From: Pseudomonas sp. MUP55
GTDB taxonomy: Bacteria > Pseudomonadota > Gammaproteobacteria > Pseudomonadales > Pseudomonadaceae
Reading direction: 5' to 3'
DNA: 64,000 bases
Assembly (NCBI RefSeq): GCF_034043515.1
Contig: NZ_CP138214.1
Location: 3,038,001 to 3,102,000, forward strand
Part shown: positions 41,434 to 50,253 of the stretch, in pieces
Layout of the letters: every line of letters starts with the position of its first letter
How positions within the stretch are numbered: the first letter of the stretch is position 1
Notes under the pieces: model-generated
What the model was told of the DNA's origin: nothing
The model's input: the letters and a program-made list of their open reading frames with translations, nothing else
Databases searched by the model: none
Translations under genes and position numbers: made by a program

Positions 41434-43869
41434 ATGAATGCATCACGCGCCACGGGTCGCCGACCCAGTAAGGCCTTCGCCCACACGTTGTTGTTTATTG
41501 CCCTGTACGAAGCCGCCAGCTACAGCAGCCTGACGCTCGCCGCCGACGCGCCGGCCAGCGATAACCCCTTGGACACCGTTGTGGTGATCGGCAACCGTGG
41601 CCAGGCGCGCACCCTGGCCGAAAGCCCGTCCCCCGTGGACGTGATCTCCTCCAAGCAACTGCTGGCCACCGGGCAAGGCGACCTTACCCGCGCCCTGAGC
41701 AAGGTACTGCCATCCCTCAATCAGCCAGCATCGTCAGGCTTCGGCTCAACGTCGGTGGTGCGCCCGATCAGCCTGCGTGGCCTCAATGGCGACCAGGTGC
41801 TGGTACTGGTCAATGGCAAGCGTCGCCACAACAGCGCGCTGCTCAATAACGGCACCTACCTCAACTCCGGCTCGCAACCGGTGGACTTGGACATGATCCC
41901 CACCGCTCTGGTGGATCATGTCGAAGTGCTCCGTGACGGCGCCTCCGCCCAGTATGGTTCGGATGCGATTGGTGGCGTGGTCAACATCGTGCTCAAGCAG
42001 ACCGACCACGGCGGCAGCCTGTCCACCCGCTACGGCCAGAACTATGAAAACGGCGATGGCGAAACCGCGCGCCAAACCGGCAATGTCGGCCTGGCGCTGC
42101 CCAACGACGGTTTTATCAACCTCGGCCTGGATGTGAAAAAACAGAAGATCTCCGACCGCTCCGACAACGCGCCCTATACCGACTCGGCCGGCAACACCAG
42201 CCTGCAACACACCTACTACGGCACCGGCCTGCCCGAGGCACGCAACTTCAGTTTCGGCTACAACGCCGAGCTGCCGGTGGACGATGCCCTCACGCTCTAC
42301 TCATTCTCCACCTACACCCGCCGCAACTCGGAAAAACCACTGGCTTTCCACCAGCCCGCCAGTTTCGACGGCATCCGCACACCCTTCCCCGAAGGCATCG
42401 AAGACACCCTGCGTTTTATCGAAAATGACTTCCAGGTAGCGTTTGGCGGCAAGGGCGAACTCGCCGGCTGGGACTATGACCTGTCCAGCACCTATGGCCA
42501 GGACCACGCCGAAGCGACCCTGCGTCACACCTACAACCTGAGCTACGGCCCGGACTCGCCGACCTCGGTAGACACCGGCGTCAAAACTTTCAGCCAATGG
42601 ACCAACAACCTCGACCTGACCCGCGCCTTTGATTTCGGCCTGCACAAACCCACGCAGATTTCGTGGGGCCTGGAGCAACGCTACGAGAATTACAAGATCG
42701 GCAAGGGTGACCTCGCCTCCTACGCCAGCGGCCCTTTCACCACCGGCGCCAGCGGTGGCCTGATCGCACCGGGCACCATCTCGGGTGCCGGCACCACACC
42801 GCAGGATGCTGCGCAAAAAGGCCGCACCAGCCTCGCCGGGTACGGTGAGATCGGCCAGGACTTCACCGATAAATGGCACGTCGACCTGGCCGGTCGCTAC
42901 GAGCACTACAACGATGGCTCGGGCACCACGACCAACGGCAAATTCTCCACCCGCTACCAACTCACACCGATCCTGGCGGTACGCGGCACCTTCAGCACCG
43001 GTTTCCGTGCGCCTTCGCTGGCCCAGCAGATTTACAGCTCCACCTCGCAGACCAGCGTCAATGGCCAGCTGTTCGACTACCGTAACGTGGCGGTCAACTC
43101 CGACGTGGCCAAGGCGCTCGGTGCCGAGACGCTCAAACCCGAGAAGTCCACCAACTTCAGCCTGGGCCTGACCCTGCAACCGACGGACGCCACCAGCATC
43201 ACCCTGGATGCCTACCAGATCAAAATCAAGGACCGCATCGCGCAAACCGGCTACCTGGGCGGCACACCGCAAATCAGCGCAATCCTCGCCGCAGCGGGCC
43301 TCAACCCGAACCAGGCGGTGACCTATTTCACTAACGCCCTCGATACCACCACCCGCGGCGTCGACCTCGTCGGAGACTACCGCCAGAGCATCGGTGCCTA
43401 CGGCAACCTGCGTTACACCTTGGGCTTTAACTGGAACACCACGCGGATCGACGACATCCACGCCTCTAGCGTGGCCCAACAAGCCCTCGGCCCAACCGGT
43501 GGTTATGACCGTCAGCGCCAGGGCAACCTCAAGTACGGTTTGCCGCAATCCAAACTGCTGCTGGGCACCACCTGGACCGTCGACAAGTTCGAGATCGGCC
43601 TCAACCTGACCCGCTACGGCGAGTACACCCAGTACGGCACCGCCGAATCCTTCGACCGCACGTTCTCGCCAGCGTGGATCACCGACCTGAACATCGACTA
43701 CCACCTGACGCCAGCCATCACGCTGAATGCAGGTGCCAACAACCTGTTCAACAAGTACCCGGAACGCACTGACCTGGCCAGCAGCTCGGGCGGCTTCCCC
43801 TATGGCAACTTCTCGCCCTACGGCACCACCGGCGGCTACTGGTACACCGGCGTGACGTACAACTTTTAA
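41434..43869 (+). CDS. TonB-dependent outer-membrane receptor
   Basis: 811 residues. Signal peptide (about 1-37), TonB-box-like DTVVVIG (about 47-53), plug domain (55-170; LRGLNGDQVLVLVNGKRR, VLRDGASAQYGSDAIGGVVNI) and 22-strand barrel ending in Phe (YTGVTYNF). The short N-terminus lacks a signalling extension, so it is not a FecA-type transducer. First gene of an operon with five flavin monooxygenases and under sigma-54 control, so it most likely imports an organic nutrient, perhaps a sulfur compound, rather than a siderophore. Confidence 0.9.
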   Translation: MNASRATGRRPSKAFAHTLLFIALYEAASYSSLTLAADAPASDNPLDTVVVIGNRGQARTLAESPSPVDVISSKQLLATGQGDLTRALSKVLPSLNQPASSGFGSTSVVRPISLRGLNGDQVLVLVNGKRRHNSALLNNGTYLNSGSQPVDLDMIPTALVDHVEVLRDGASAQYGSDAIGGVVNIVLKQTDHGGSLSTRYGQNYENGDGETARQTGNVGLALPNDGFINLGLDVKKQKISDRSDNAPYTDSAGNTSLQHTYYGTGLPEARNFSFGYNAELPVDDALTLYSFSTYTRRNSEKPLAFHQPASFDGIRTPFPEGIEDTLRFIENDFQVAFGGKGELAGWDYDLSSTYGQDHAEATLRHTYNLSYGPDSPTSVDTGVKTFSQWTNNLDLTRAFDFGLHKPTQISWGLEQRYENYKIGKGDLASYASGPFTTGASGGLIAPGTISGAGTTPQDAAQKGRTSLAGYGEIGQDFTDKWHVDLAGRYEHYNDGSGTTTNGKFSTRYQLTPILAVRGTFSTGFRAPSLAQQIYSSTSQTSVNGQLFDYRNVAVNSDVAKALGAETLKPEKSTNFSLGLTLQPTDATSITLDAYQIKIKDRIAQTGYLGGTPQISAILAAAGLNPNQAVTYFTNALDTTTRGVDLVGDYRQSIGAYGNLRYTLGFNWNTTRIDDIHASSVAQQALGPTGGYDRQRQGNLKYGLPQSKLLLGTTWTVDKFEIGLNLTRYGEYTQYGTAESFDRTFSPAWITDLNIDYHLTPAITLNAGANNLFNKYPERTDLASSSGGFPYGNFSPYGTTGGYWYTGVTYNF

Positions 43870-43876
43870 TCCAGCC

Positions 43877-43902
43877 TGCGGAGCCGGTTCACCCGCTCCG
43901 CA
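43877..43902 (+). terminator. Hairpin between receptor and monooxygenase genes
   Basis: Stem TGCGGAGC / GCTCCGCA with a 10-base loop, starting 8 bp after the receptor stop and with no T-tract. It could partly terminate transcription or protect the receptor mRNA 3' end, lowering expression of the downstream enzymes relative to the receptor. Confidence 0.5.
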
Positions 43903-43926
43903 CCTGCCCCTGATGGGAGCCTGTTC

Positions 43927-45261
43927 ATGACCCGCCGCACCGACAAACTCAAACTGGGGGCCTTCCTCGCCAACAGCGGCCACCACGTCGCCGCCTGGCG
44001 CCACCCGTTGGCCCAAGCCGATGCCAGCCTGGATTTCGAGCATTTCAAACACATTGCGCAGACCGCCGAGCGCGGCAAGTTCGATGCATTGTTTATTGCC
44101 GATGTGGTCGCCTTATGGGGCCACCATCACGATGCCCTGAGCCGTACGGCCCGCGCCGAACACTTCGAACCGCTGACGTTGATGTCGGCCCTGGCTGCCG
44201 TCACACACAACATCGGGCTGATCGCAACGGCGACCACCACCTACAACGAGCCATACCATATCGCGCGCAAATTCGCGTCCCTGGACCACCTGTCCAAGGG
44301 ACGCGCCGCCTGGAACCTGGTGACCTCGGTGGTCTCGGATGAAGCGTGGAATTTCGGCCGCGAAAATCACGTCGACCATGGCGACCGCTACCAGCGTGCC
44401 GAAGAATTCCATGACGTGGTCAAGGACCTGTGGGACAGCTGGGACGACGACGCCTTTACCCGCGACAAAGCCAGTGGCGAGTATTTCGACCCGGCCAAAT
44501 TGCACATCCTCAACCATCGCGGCAAGCACTTTGCCGTACGCGGCCCGCTCAACGTGGCGCGCCCGCCCCAGGGCCACCCGGTACTGGTGCAGGCCGGTGC
44601 CTCGGAGCCGGGCAAGCAACTCGCCGCCCGGGTTGCCGAACTGATCTTCGCCCACTCGCATAACGTGGAAGGCGCCCAGGCGTTCTACCAGGACATCAAG
44701 GCACGCGCCGCTGCCCTCGGCCGCAACCCGGATCACGTCAAAATCCTGCCCGGCATCACACCGTTTATTGCCGATACCCGTGAACAAGCCAAGGTGCTGT
44801 TCGAAGAGTTCCAGGCGCTGATCGACCCGGTGCTGGGCCTGCGCCTGCTGGCAGACACCTTGGGCGATGACATCGACCTCTCCGGCCACGACCTCGACGG
44901 CCCATTGCCGGACACCCCCGTGGGCCAACGCGGCAGCCGTCGGGATAAGGTGCTGGAATTGGCGCGCACGGAGAACCTGAGCATCCGCCAGTTGTACTTG
45001 CGCCTGGCCGGAGGCAACCCTGTAGTGGGTACCGCCGAGGACGTTGCCGATCACTTTGAGGCGTGGTTCCAGGCGCGGGCATGCGATGGCTTCAATGTGT
45101 TCTTTCCCTACTTCCCTGGCGCCATCGACGTGTTCGTCGATCAGGTGATTCCGTTGCTGCAGGCGCGTGGGTTGTTTCGCCAGGAATACGAGGGCACCAC
45201 CCTGCGCGAAAACCTCGGCCTGCCGCGCCCGGACAACCGCTTTACGGGAGGGAGGGCATGA
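43927..45261 (+). CDS. Flavin-dependent monooxygenase, NtaA/DmoA/DszA type
   Basis: 444 residues, bacterial-luciferase fold of the larger NtaA/SnaA/DszA/DmoA class: KLKLGAFLANSGHH start, AEHFEPLTLMSALAAVTHNIGL, SRDH-like LDHLSKGRAAWNLVTS, RYQRAEEF. Uses FMNH2 from a partner reductase to oxidise sulfur or nitrogen compounds (for example dimethyl sulfide, sulfones, nitrilotriacetate). GGGAG precedes the ATG. The ATGA overlap with the SurE-like gene shows coupling. No flavin reductase is encoded in the window. Confidence 0.88.
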   Translation: MTRRTDKLKLGAFLANSGHHVAAWRHPLAQADASLDFEHFKHIAQTAERGKFDALFIADVVALWGHHHDALSRTARAEHFEPLTLMSALAAVTHNIGLIATATTTYNEPYHIARKFASLDHLSKGRAAWNLVTSVVSDEAWNFGRENHVDHGDRYQRAEEFHDVVKDLWDSWDDDAFTRDKASGEYFDPAKLHILNHRGKHFAVRGPLNVARPPQGHPVLVQAGASEPGKQLAARVAELIFAHSHNVEGAQAFYQDIKARAAALGRNPDHVKILPGITPFIADTREQAKVLFEEFQALIDPVLGLRLLADTLGDDIDLSGHDLDGPLPDTPVGQRGSRRDKVLELARTENLSIRQLYLRLAGGNPVVGTAEDVADHFEAWFQARACDGFNVFFPYFPGAIDVFVDQVIPLLQARGLFRQEYEGTTLRENLGLPRPDNRFTGGRA

Positions 45262-46172
45262 AACGCCGCGCCTGGATGCTCGCCTTCGCCAGCATGATCG
45301 CCCCCAAGGCCTTCGCCTTGAACATCTTGCTGAGCAACGACGACGGCTATCAGCATCCGAACATTCGCGCACTCTACACAGCGCTGAAAGCCCAAGGTCA
45401 CAACGTAAAAATCGCCGCGCCCCAGAGTGATCAGAGCGCGCGAGGCGGTTCGTTTTTTTTCGGTCGCGAAGTCAGTGTTGGGCGCGATACCGACCCTGCT
45501 TACCCCGACAGCTACTACATCAGCACCACCGACAAAGGCCTATGCCAGAGCGCCGAGTGTGCCGGCAAGGCAGTACAGATCGAAATCAGCGGTACGCCGG
45601 TGATGGCACTGCTGATGGGCCTGAAAAAAGTCCTGCCACATCCCGACCTGGTGATCGTCGGCCCCAACCCTGGCAATAACCTCGGCGCGATCAATATGGC
45701 CTCCGGCACCTTCAATACCGCCAGCGTGGCGTTGCAGTCGGGCATTCCGGCGTTGGCGGTGAGTACTGATCTGAAGGAGACAGACCCGCAGCGCGCCGCC
45801 CAACTGGTAGCAAACCTGGTGCATGCCCTCGACCAGCATCGCCAACCCCATGGCGCGCTGCTACCGCCGGGCCTGGGCTTGAATATCAACCTGCCCAAGG
45901 ATGCGCAGATAAAAGGCGTCAAACTGACCCGCGTCGGCAGCTATGTGGGTTTTGAGGCGCTGTACACCGATGATCTCAAGCAGTTCAACCTGCCCGGCAA
46001 ACCCGGCATCGGCTTCCAATACAGCCCCGCCGCTAGCGCTGCGCAACAGAACGATGAAGCGGTGTGGCTGAACAAAGGCTACCTGACCATCAGCCCGTTC
46101 AGCGGCCTGCCGGAATCCGTCAGCGCAGGGCCAGCACTGCAAAAGCAGTTGGCCCATGAGGTGAAACCATGA
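45258..46172 (+). CDS. SurE-like phosphatase with signal peptide
   Basis: 304 residues. SurE family 5'/3'-nucleotidase: LNILLSNDDGYQHPNI (metal-binding Asp pair) at 21-36, APQSDQSARGG, GPNPGNNLG, and SGTFNTASVALQSGIPALAVS. Unlike cytosolic SurE it has an N-terminal signal peptide (MKRRAWMLAFASMIAPKAFA), so it should act in the periplasm as a secreted phosphatase. ATG 45258 overlaps the preceding stop. Its place among monooxygenases suggests it removes phosphate from the imported substrate or serves phosphate supply. Confidence 0.85.
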   Translation: MKRRAWMLAFASMIAPKAFALNILLSNDDGYQHPNIRALYTALKAQGHNVKIAAPQSDQSARGGSFFFGREVSVGRDTDPAYPDSYYISTTDKGLCQSAECAGKAVQIEISGTPVMALLMGLKKVLPHPDLVIVGPNPGNNLGAINMASGTFNTASVALQSGIPALAVSTDLKETDPQRAAQLVANLVHALDQHRQPHGALLPPGLGLNINLPKDAQIKGVKLTRVGSYVGFEALYTDDLKQFNLPGKPGIGFQYSPAASAAQQNDEAVWLNKGYLTISPFSGLPESVSAGPALQKQLAHEVKP

Positions 46173-47149
46173 GTGCAGGCTTTTCCCTCGGCTTTCTGAG
46201 CCGGGTCTATAGCCCGAGTGCTGATCCAAAGGTCTACCGCGACACCCTGGAACTGTTCAAGGTTGCCGAAGCGCTGGGCTTTGACAGTGGCTGGTTAGCG
46301 CAGCACCACTTCGCCAGTGAAAATGGGCGTTTGCCGTCGCCATTGGTATTGTTGGCGGCCGTCGCCCAGCAGACACGGCATATCAGCCTTGGCACCGGGA
46401 TTATCGTATTACCCCAGGAGACGCCGCTGCGCCTGGCGGAAGACGCCGCCGTGCTGGACGTGCTGTGCAACGGCCGACTGGAACTGGGCCTGGGTGCGGG
46501 TTTTGATCCTGAAACCTTCCTCGCCTTCGGCCGCGAACATGAAGCACGGCATCGTGACTACGAACAGCACCTTCAACAATTGCTCAATGCATTTGGCAAC
46601 GCGCCGCTGACCGACAGCGGTTCCCGCCTCCTGCCACGCACCCACGGTTTGAGCCAGCGTGTGTGGGAAGCCACCGCGCGGGTCGAGCTTGTAGCCGAAC
46701 GTGGCCACGGCCTGGTCATGGCACCCAATCCGCATTTGCCTGCCCAAGCCGGTGTTGACCTGGTGAACCGCTACCGCAACGCCTGGACCGGCGACAACGG
46801 CACGCCCGCACGCGTAGCACGGGTGCAGGCCTTGCTCCCCGCACCGGACGACGCCACACGCCGCGATATCCAGGCCTATGTGCAACGCCAGCAAAGCATC
46901 GGCGTACTCAAGGGCGCGCTGGACGCTGACTTCGACAGCACCCTCAAGCGCCTCGGCGTGTTGCACGGTCCGGTGGAGCAGATCATCGAGCAATTGCAGC
47001 AAGGCCCGCCATTGACAGCCCACGACCAACTGATCCTGCAAGTACAAACCACCAGCACGCCGTTGCGCGAGGCGATCCGTGCCCTGGAGATCATCCGTGA
47101 ACACATTGCACCCGCACTGGGCTGGCAACCCACAGGAGCCCCGTCATGA
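46169..47149 (+). CDS. Luciferase-like flavin monooxygenase, copy 1
   Basis: 326 residues, one TIM-barrel: GFLSRVYSPSAD start, GFDSGWLAQHHF, RLPSPLVLLAAVAQQTRHISLGTGI, LRLAEDAAVLDVLCNGRLELGLGAGFDP. About half of its residues appear identical to the next gene in the conserved core, so the pair is a tandem duplication. ATGA overlap with the SurE gene. Substrate unknown. Confidence 0.87.
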   Translation: MSAGFSLGFLSRVYSPSADPKVYRDTLELFKVAEALGFDSGWLAQHHFASENGRLPSPLVLLAAVAQQTRHISLGTGIIVLPQETPLRLAEDAAVLDVLCNGRLELGLGAGFDPETFLAFGREHEARHRDYEQHLQQLLNAFGNAPLTDSGSRLLPRTHGLSQRVWEATARVELVAERGHGLVMAPNPHLPAQAGVDLVNRYRNAWTGDNGTPARVARVQALLPAPDDATRRDIQAYVQRQQSIGVLKGALDADFDSTLKRLGVLHGPVEQIIEQLQQGPPLTAHDQLILQVQTTSTPLREAIRALEIIREHIAPALGWQPTGAPS

Positions 47150-48123
47150 CGTTCAAATTGGGTTTCCTCAGCCACGCTTTTGGTGACGACCCCCAGCAGG
47201 TCTACCTCGACCTGATCGAACAATTCGAGGTGGCTGAAGCCCTCGGCTTCGACGGTGGCTGGATTGCCCAGCACCACTTGAGCAATGGCTTTGGTCGTCT
47301 TCCCTCACCCTTGGTGCTGTTGGCGGCCGTTGCCGAACGCACGCGGCACATCGAACTGGGCACCGGAGTGATTGTGTTGCCATTCGAAGACCCGATCCGC
47401 CTGGCCGAGGACGCCAGTGTGCTGGACGCCTTGAGCAGCGGACGCGTGCAATTGGGCCTGGGCAGTGGTGGCGCCAACCTCGATAACTTCAGCGCCTTTG
47501 ATCGCGACCCAAGTCGGCGCCAGGCGGATTTTGCCGAGCGTCAGCAACGTTTGCAGCGCCTTCTGGAAGGTAAAGCGCTGACCGGCGAATTGACGTTGCA
47601 ACCGCCTGCATTCAGTCTGGCCGAACGCCTTTGGCATTCCCACGGCACCACTGAAGGCGCGGTCTATACCGCTCGACAAGGCAATGGACTGCTGCTGGGC
47701 ACCGCCACCCATGATCCGCTCACCGTGCAAAAACCTTTGGCGGACGCGTATCTGCAAGCCTGGTCCCGCACTGACCGCGCACCGCGTATCGGCGTGGTGC
47801 GTGCCATTTTCCCCGCCATCGACCGCACCAGCGCCCAGGCCGAACTGTCGGTGGATATCGAGCGGCATATCCCGCGCCTGCAACGTGAGGGCCTGATCGG
47901 CGAAGCCTTGGATTTGCAGGAACACCTGCGCTTGATGAACGTGCACCACGGCCATCCCGATGAAGTGATCGAAAGCTTGCAACAGGACCCTTCGCTGCTG
48001 CCTTATGCTGATTACATCATCGCTGTGGTTCAGGCCGAAAGCTCGACCCAGGCACAAATTCTCAAGCGCCTGGAAATCCTGGCCCAGGATATCGCCCCGG
48101 CCTTGGGTTGGAAAAAACGATGA
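47146..48123 (+). CDS. Luciferase-like flavin monooxygenase, copy 2
   Basis: 325 residues, paralogue of the preceding protein: GFLSHAFGDD, GFDGGWIAQHHL, RLPSPLVLLAAVAERTRHIELGTGV, IRLAEDASVLDALSSGRVQLGLGSGG. The active-site region diverges after about residue 120, so the two copies may accept different substrates or form a heterodimer as in luciferase alpha/beta. ATGA overlap with copy 1. Confidence 0.87.
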   Translation: MTFKLGFLSHAFGDDPQQVYLDLIEQFEVAEALGFDGGWIAQHHLSNGFGRLPSPLVLLAAVAERTRHIELGTGVIVLPFEDPIRLAEDASVLDALSSGRVQLGLGSGGANLDNFSAFDRDPSRRQADFAERQQRLQRLLEGKALTGELTLQPPAFSLAERLWHSHGTTEGAVYTARQGNGLLLGTATHDPLTVQKPLADAYLQAWSRTDRAPRIGVVRAIFPAIDRTSAQAELSVDIERHIPRLQREGLIGEALDLQEHLRLMNVHHGHPDEVIESLQQDPSLLPYADYIIAVVQAESSTQAQILKRLEILAQDIAPALGWKKR

Positions 48124-48139
48124 ATAATGGAGCGTATGC

Positions 48140-49117
48140 ATGCCTCTGGAATTCAGCTGGTTGATGCCCCTGTGTACGCCTGACTGGGCGGCGCGGCCGG
48201 GACAATGGGTTCAATTGGCCCAGGCAGTGGAATACGCCGGGCTCGATGGCCTCTGGATTCCCGGCGGGGCGTTATGTGCCGACAGCCTGGTCGTGGCGGC
48301 AGCCTTGTGTGCGCATACACGCAGCGTGCAGTTGTCGGTGAGTGTGCCGCCGCAAGTGATGCTGCCAGCCGCGCTGGCCACTACCCTGCAAAGCCTGCAG
48401 TCGATCAGCGGCCACCGTGTACGGTTACATTTACCCAATAGCGAACACAGTGCCTTTGGGGAGTGGCTCAACCGCGACCAACGCAGCGAACGCATTGGCG
48501 AATATCTGGAACTGCTGCAACAACTGCTGGCGTCCAACACTGAAGGGTTCGACTATCAGGGCCGTTATTTCCAACTGGAGAACGCCGGCTTCACCCGCCG
48601 CGAAATACCCGCCCCATTGTTGCTCCTGGACGACACCCAGAGCCATGCATTGGTGGCGGCACATGCGCGGACCTGCCTGTTAGCGCCTGGCCTCCCATCA
48701 CGACTGGCCCAGGAGATACAGCGCTGGCGGCAGATCCAACCTACGCTCGAGTTTGCCTGCACGTTTGGCTTGATCCTCGGCGACAGCGAAGACCTCGCCT
48801 GGGAGGCCGCCGCCACTTTATTATCGGTCCCTCAATTGCCCGAGGAACCCCTGGCCACACTGCCCCGAGCACGCCACCCGCTACGCCAGTGGGAAGTGCA
48901 TCCCAACCTGTTGCAACGGGAAGCCGGCCAACCGCTGATCCTGGTGGGCACCCCGCAACAAGTCGCTACACGCCTGCAAGAACTGCACGGAATGGGCTTG
49001 AATCACCTGATCCTGGAGGGCGGACCGTCAGTCAGCGAAGTACTGCGCTTCGGCGAACAGGTTTTACCGTTGCTTTTCCAACAGGGTTTGCGCAAGGAGC
49101 GCCTGCACCATGACTGA
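48140..49117 (+). CDS. Divergent luciferase-like protein, SsuD-related
   Basis: 325 residues with a recognisable luciferase-like barrel (SWLMPLC start, AVEYAGLDGLWIPGG, NTEGFDYQGRYFQLENAGF, LVGTPQQVATRLQELHGMGLNHLILEGG). It is shorter than SsuD and lacks much of its central His/Arg motif region, so it may be a non-catalytic partner or a changed-specificity enzyme. GGAG lies 7 bases before its ATG; it overlaps the SsuD-like gene by 8 bp. Confidence 0.8.
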   Translation: MPLEFSWLMPLCTPDWAARPGQWVQLAQAVEYAGLDGLWIPGGALCADSLVVAAALCAHTRSVQLSVSVPPQVMLPAALATTLQSLQSISGHRVRLHLPNSEHSAFGEWLNRDQRSERIGEYLELLQQLLASNTEGFDYQGRYFQLENAGFTRREIPAPLLLLDDTQSHALVAAHARTCLLAPGLPSRLAQEIQRWRQIQPTLEFACTFGLILGDSEDLAWEAAATLLSVPQLPEEPLATLPRARHPLRQWEVHPNLLQREAGQPLILVGTPQQVATRLQELHGMGLNHLILEGGPSVSEVLRFGEQVLPLLFQQGLRKERLHHD

Positions 49118-50246
49118 TGATTTACGCCCACCGATCCAACTGGACTGGTTTTTACCCACCAATGGCGATGGCCGGCACCTCACCAGCAGCGGCTTGCCAA
49201 AGGTCGGGTTGTTCCAGCAAGGCGAGCGTGCACCGACGCTGGACTATCTGCGCCAGATTGTACGCGCCACCGAACAGGCCGGTTTCGACGGCATCATGGT
49301 GCCCACCGCGGCCGGGTTTGAAGACCCATGGCTGATCACTGCGGTGCTGGCCCAGGAAGTGCGCCGCCTGAAATTCCTCCTGACGCTGCGACCGGGCACC
49401 GAGCTTCCAGCCTATACCGCCCACCGCGCGGCGACGTTGCAACTGCTCAGCGAGAACCGCCTGGCGTTGCATGTGGTGACCGGCTCCAGCCGTTTTGAAC
49501 AGCGTTCCCTCGGGGATTTTCTCGAACACGATGAACGTTACGCACGCACCGCAGAATTTCTGCAGGTGTTCCAGGCCGTGTGGGCAGCCCAACCGCCCGC
49601 GCATCAGGGACGTTACTACCGCAGCGGCATTCAAACGCCGATTGCGCCAGGCGCACGAGTACCGCCGATTTACTTTGGCGGCGCCTCCGAAGCCGCCGAG
49701 CGTGTCGGTGCGGCCCATGGGCAAACTTATCTGATGTGGTGCGAACCGCCGGCGATGATCGCCGAACGCATCCAACGCATGCGTGACCTGGCGGCCGCCC
49801 AAGGCCGTACGCTGCGCTTCGGTCTGCGTTTGCACGTGTTCGCCGCTGCCACTGACGACGCGGCCTGGGCCCACGTGGAACGGCTGCTGGAAGAAATCCC
49901 AACGGATACCATTGACCATGCACAACGCCAGATGGCGGCATATGAGTCGGTGGGGCAAAGCAGGCAGACGCAGTTGATGCAGGGCCGTGGGCGCGGTGCT
50001 CGAGAACTTGAGGTGTCAGCCAATCTTTGGGCCGGTGTAGGCTTGGTACGCGGCGGCGCAGGAACAGCGTTGGTCGGCAGTTATGCGCAGGTGGCAGAGC
50101 GAATCGAGGAGTACCACCGGTTAGGGGTGGACAGTTTTATTCTGTCGGGTTTTCCCCATTTGGAGGAAGCGATTCACCTGGGCGCGCAGTTGCTGCCTCA
50201 GTTACGCCGTATAGGTAGCCCACCCAGCCCGGTCAAACAAGGTTGA
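49110..50246 (+). CDS. Alkanesulfonate monooxygenase-like (SsuD-type) flavin enzyme
   Basis: 378 residues, the length and motif order of SsuD: LDWFLPTNGDGRH, GFDGIMVPT, EDPWLITAVLAQE, LRPGTELPAYTAHRAATLQLLSENRLALHVVTG, LEHDERYARTAEFL, FGGASEAAERVGAAH, RGRGARELEVSANLWAGVGLVRGGAGTALVGSY. FMNH2-dependent; SsuD releases sulfite from alkanesulfonates. This is the best evidence that the locus serves sulfur scavenging. Last gene of the operon. Confidence 0.88.
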   Translation: MTDDLRPPIQLDWFLPTNGDGRHLTSSGLPKVGLFQQGERAPTLDYLRQIVRATEQAGFDGIMVPTAAGFEDPWLITAVLAQEVRRLKFLLTLRPGTELPAYTAHRAATLQLLSENRLALHVVTGSSRFEQRSLGDFLEHDERYARTAEFLQVFQAVWAAQPPAHQGRYYRSGIQTPIAPGARVPPIYFGGASEAAERVGAAHGQTYLMWCEPPAMIAERIQRMRDLAAAQGRTLRFGLRLHVFAAATDDAAWAHVERLLEEIPTDTIDHAQRQMAAYESVGQSRQTQLMQGRGRGARELEVSANLWAGVGLVRGGAGTALVGSYAQVAERIEEYHRLGVDSFILSGFPHLEEAIHLGAQLLPQLRRIGSPPSPVKQG

Positions 50247-50253
50247 ACGCAGA

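Noticed and set aside
42301..44052. 583-codon open frame antisense to the TonB receptor
   Set aside because: A long shadow of a GC-rich gene. It reads as a Gly/Val/Arg-rich string without domains or ribosome binding site, whereas the plus strand encodes a clear receptor.
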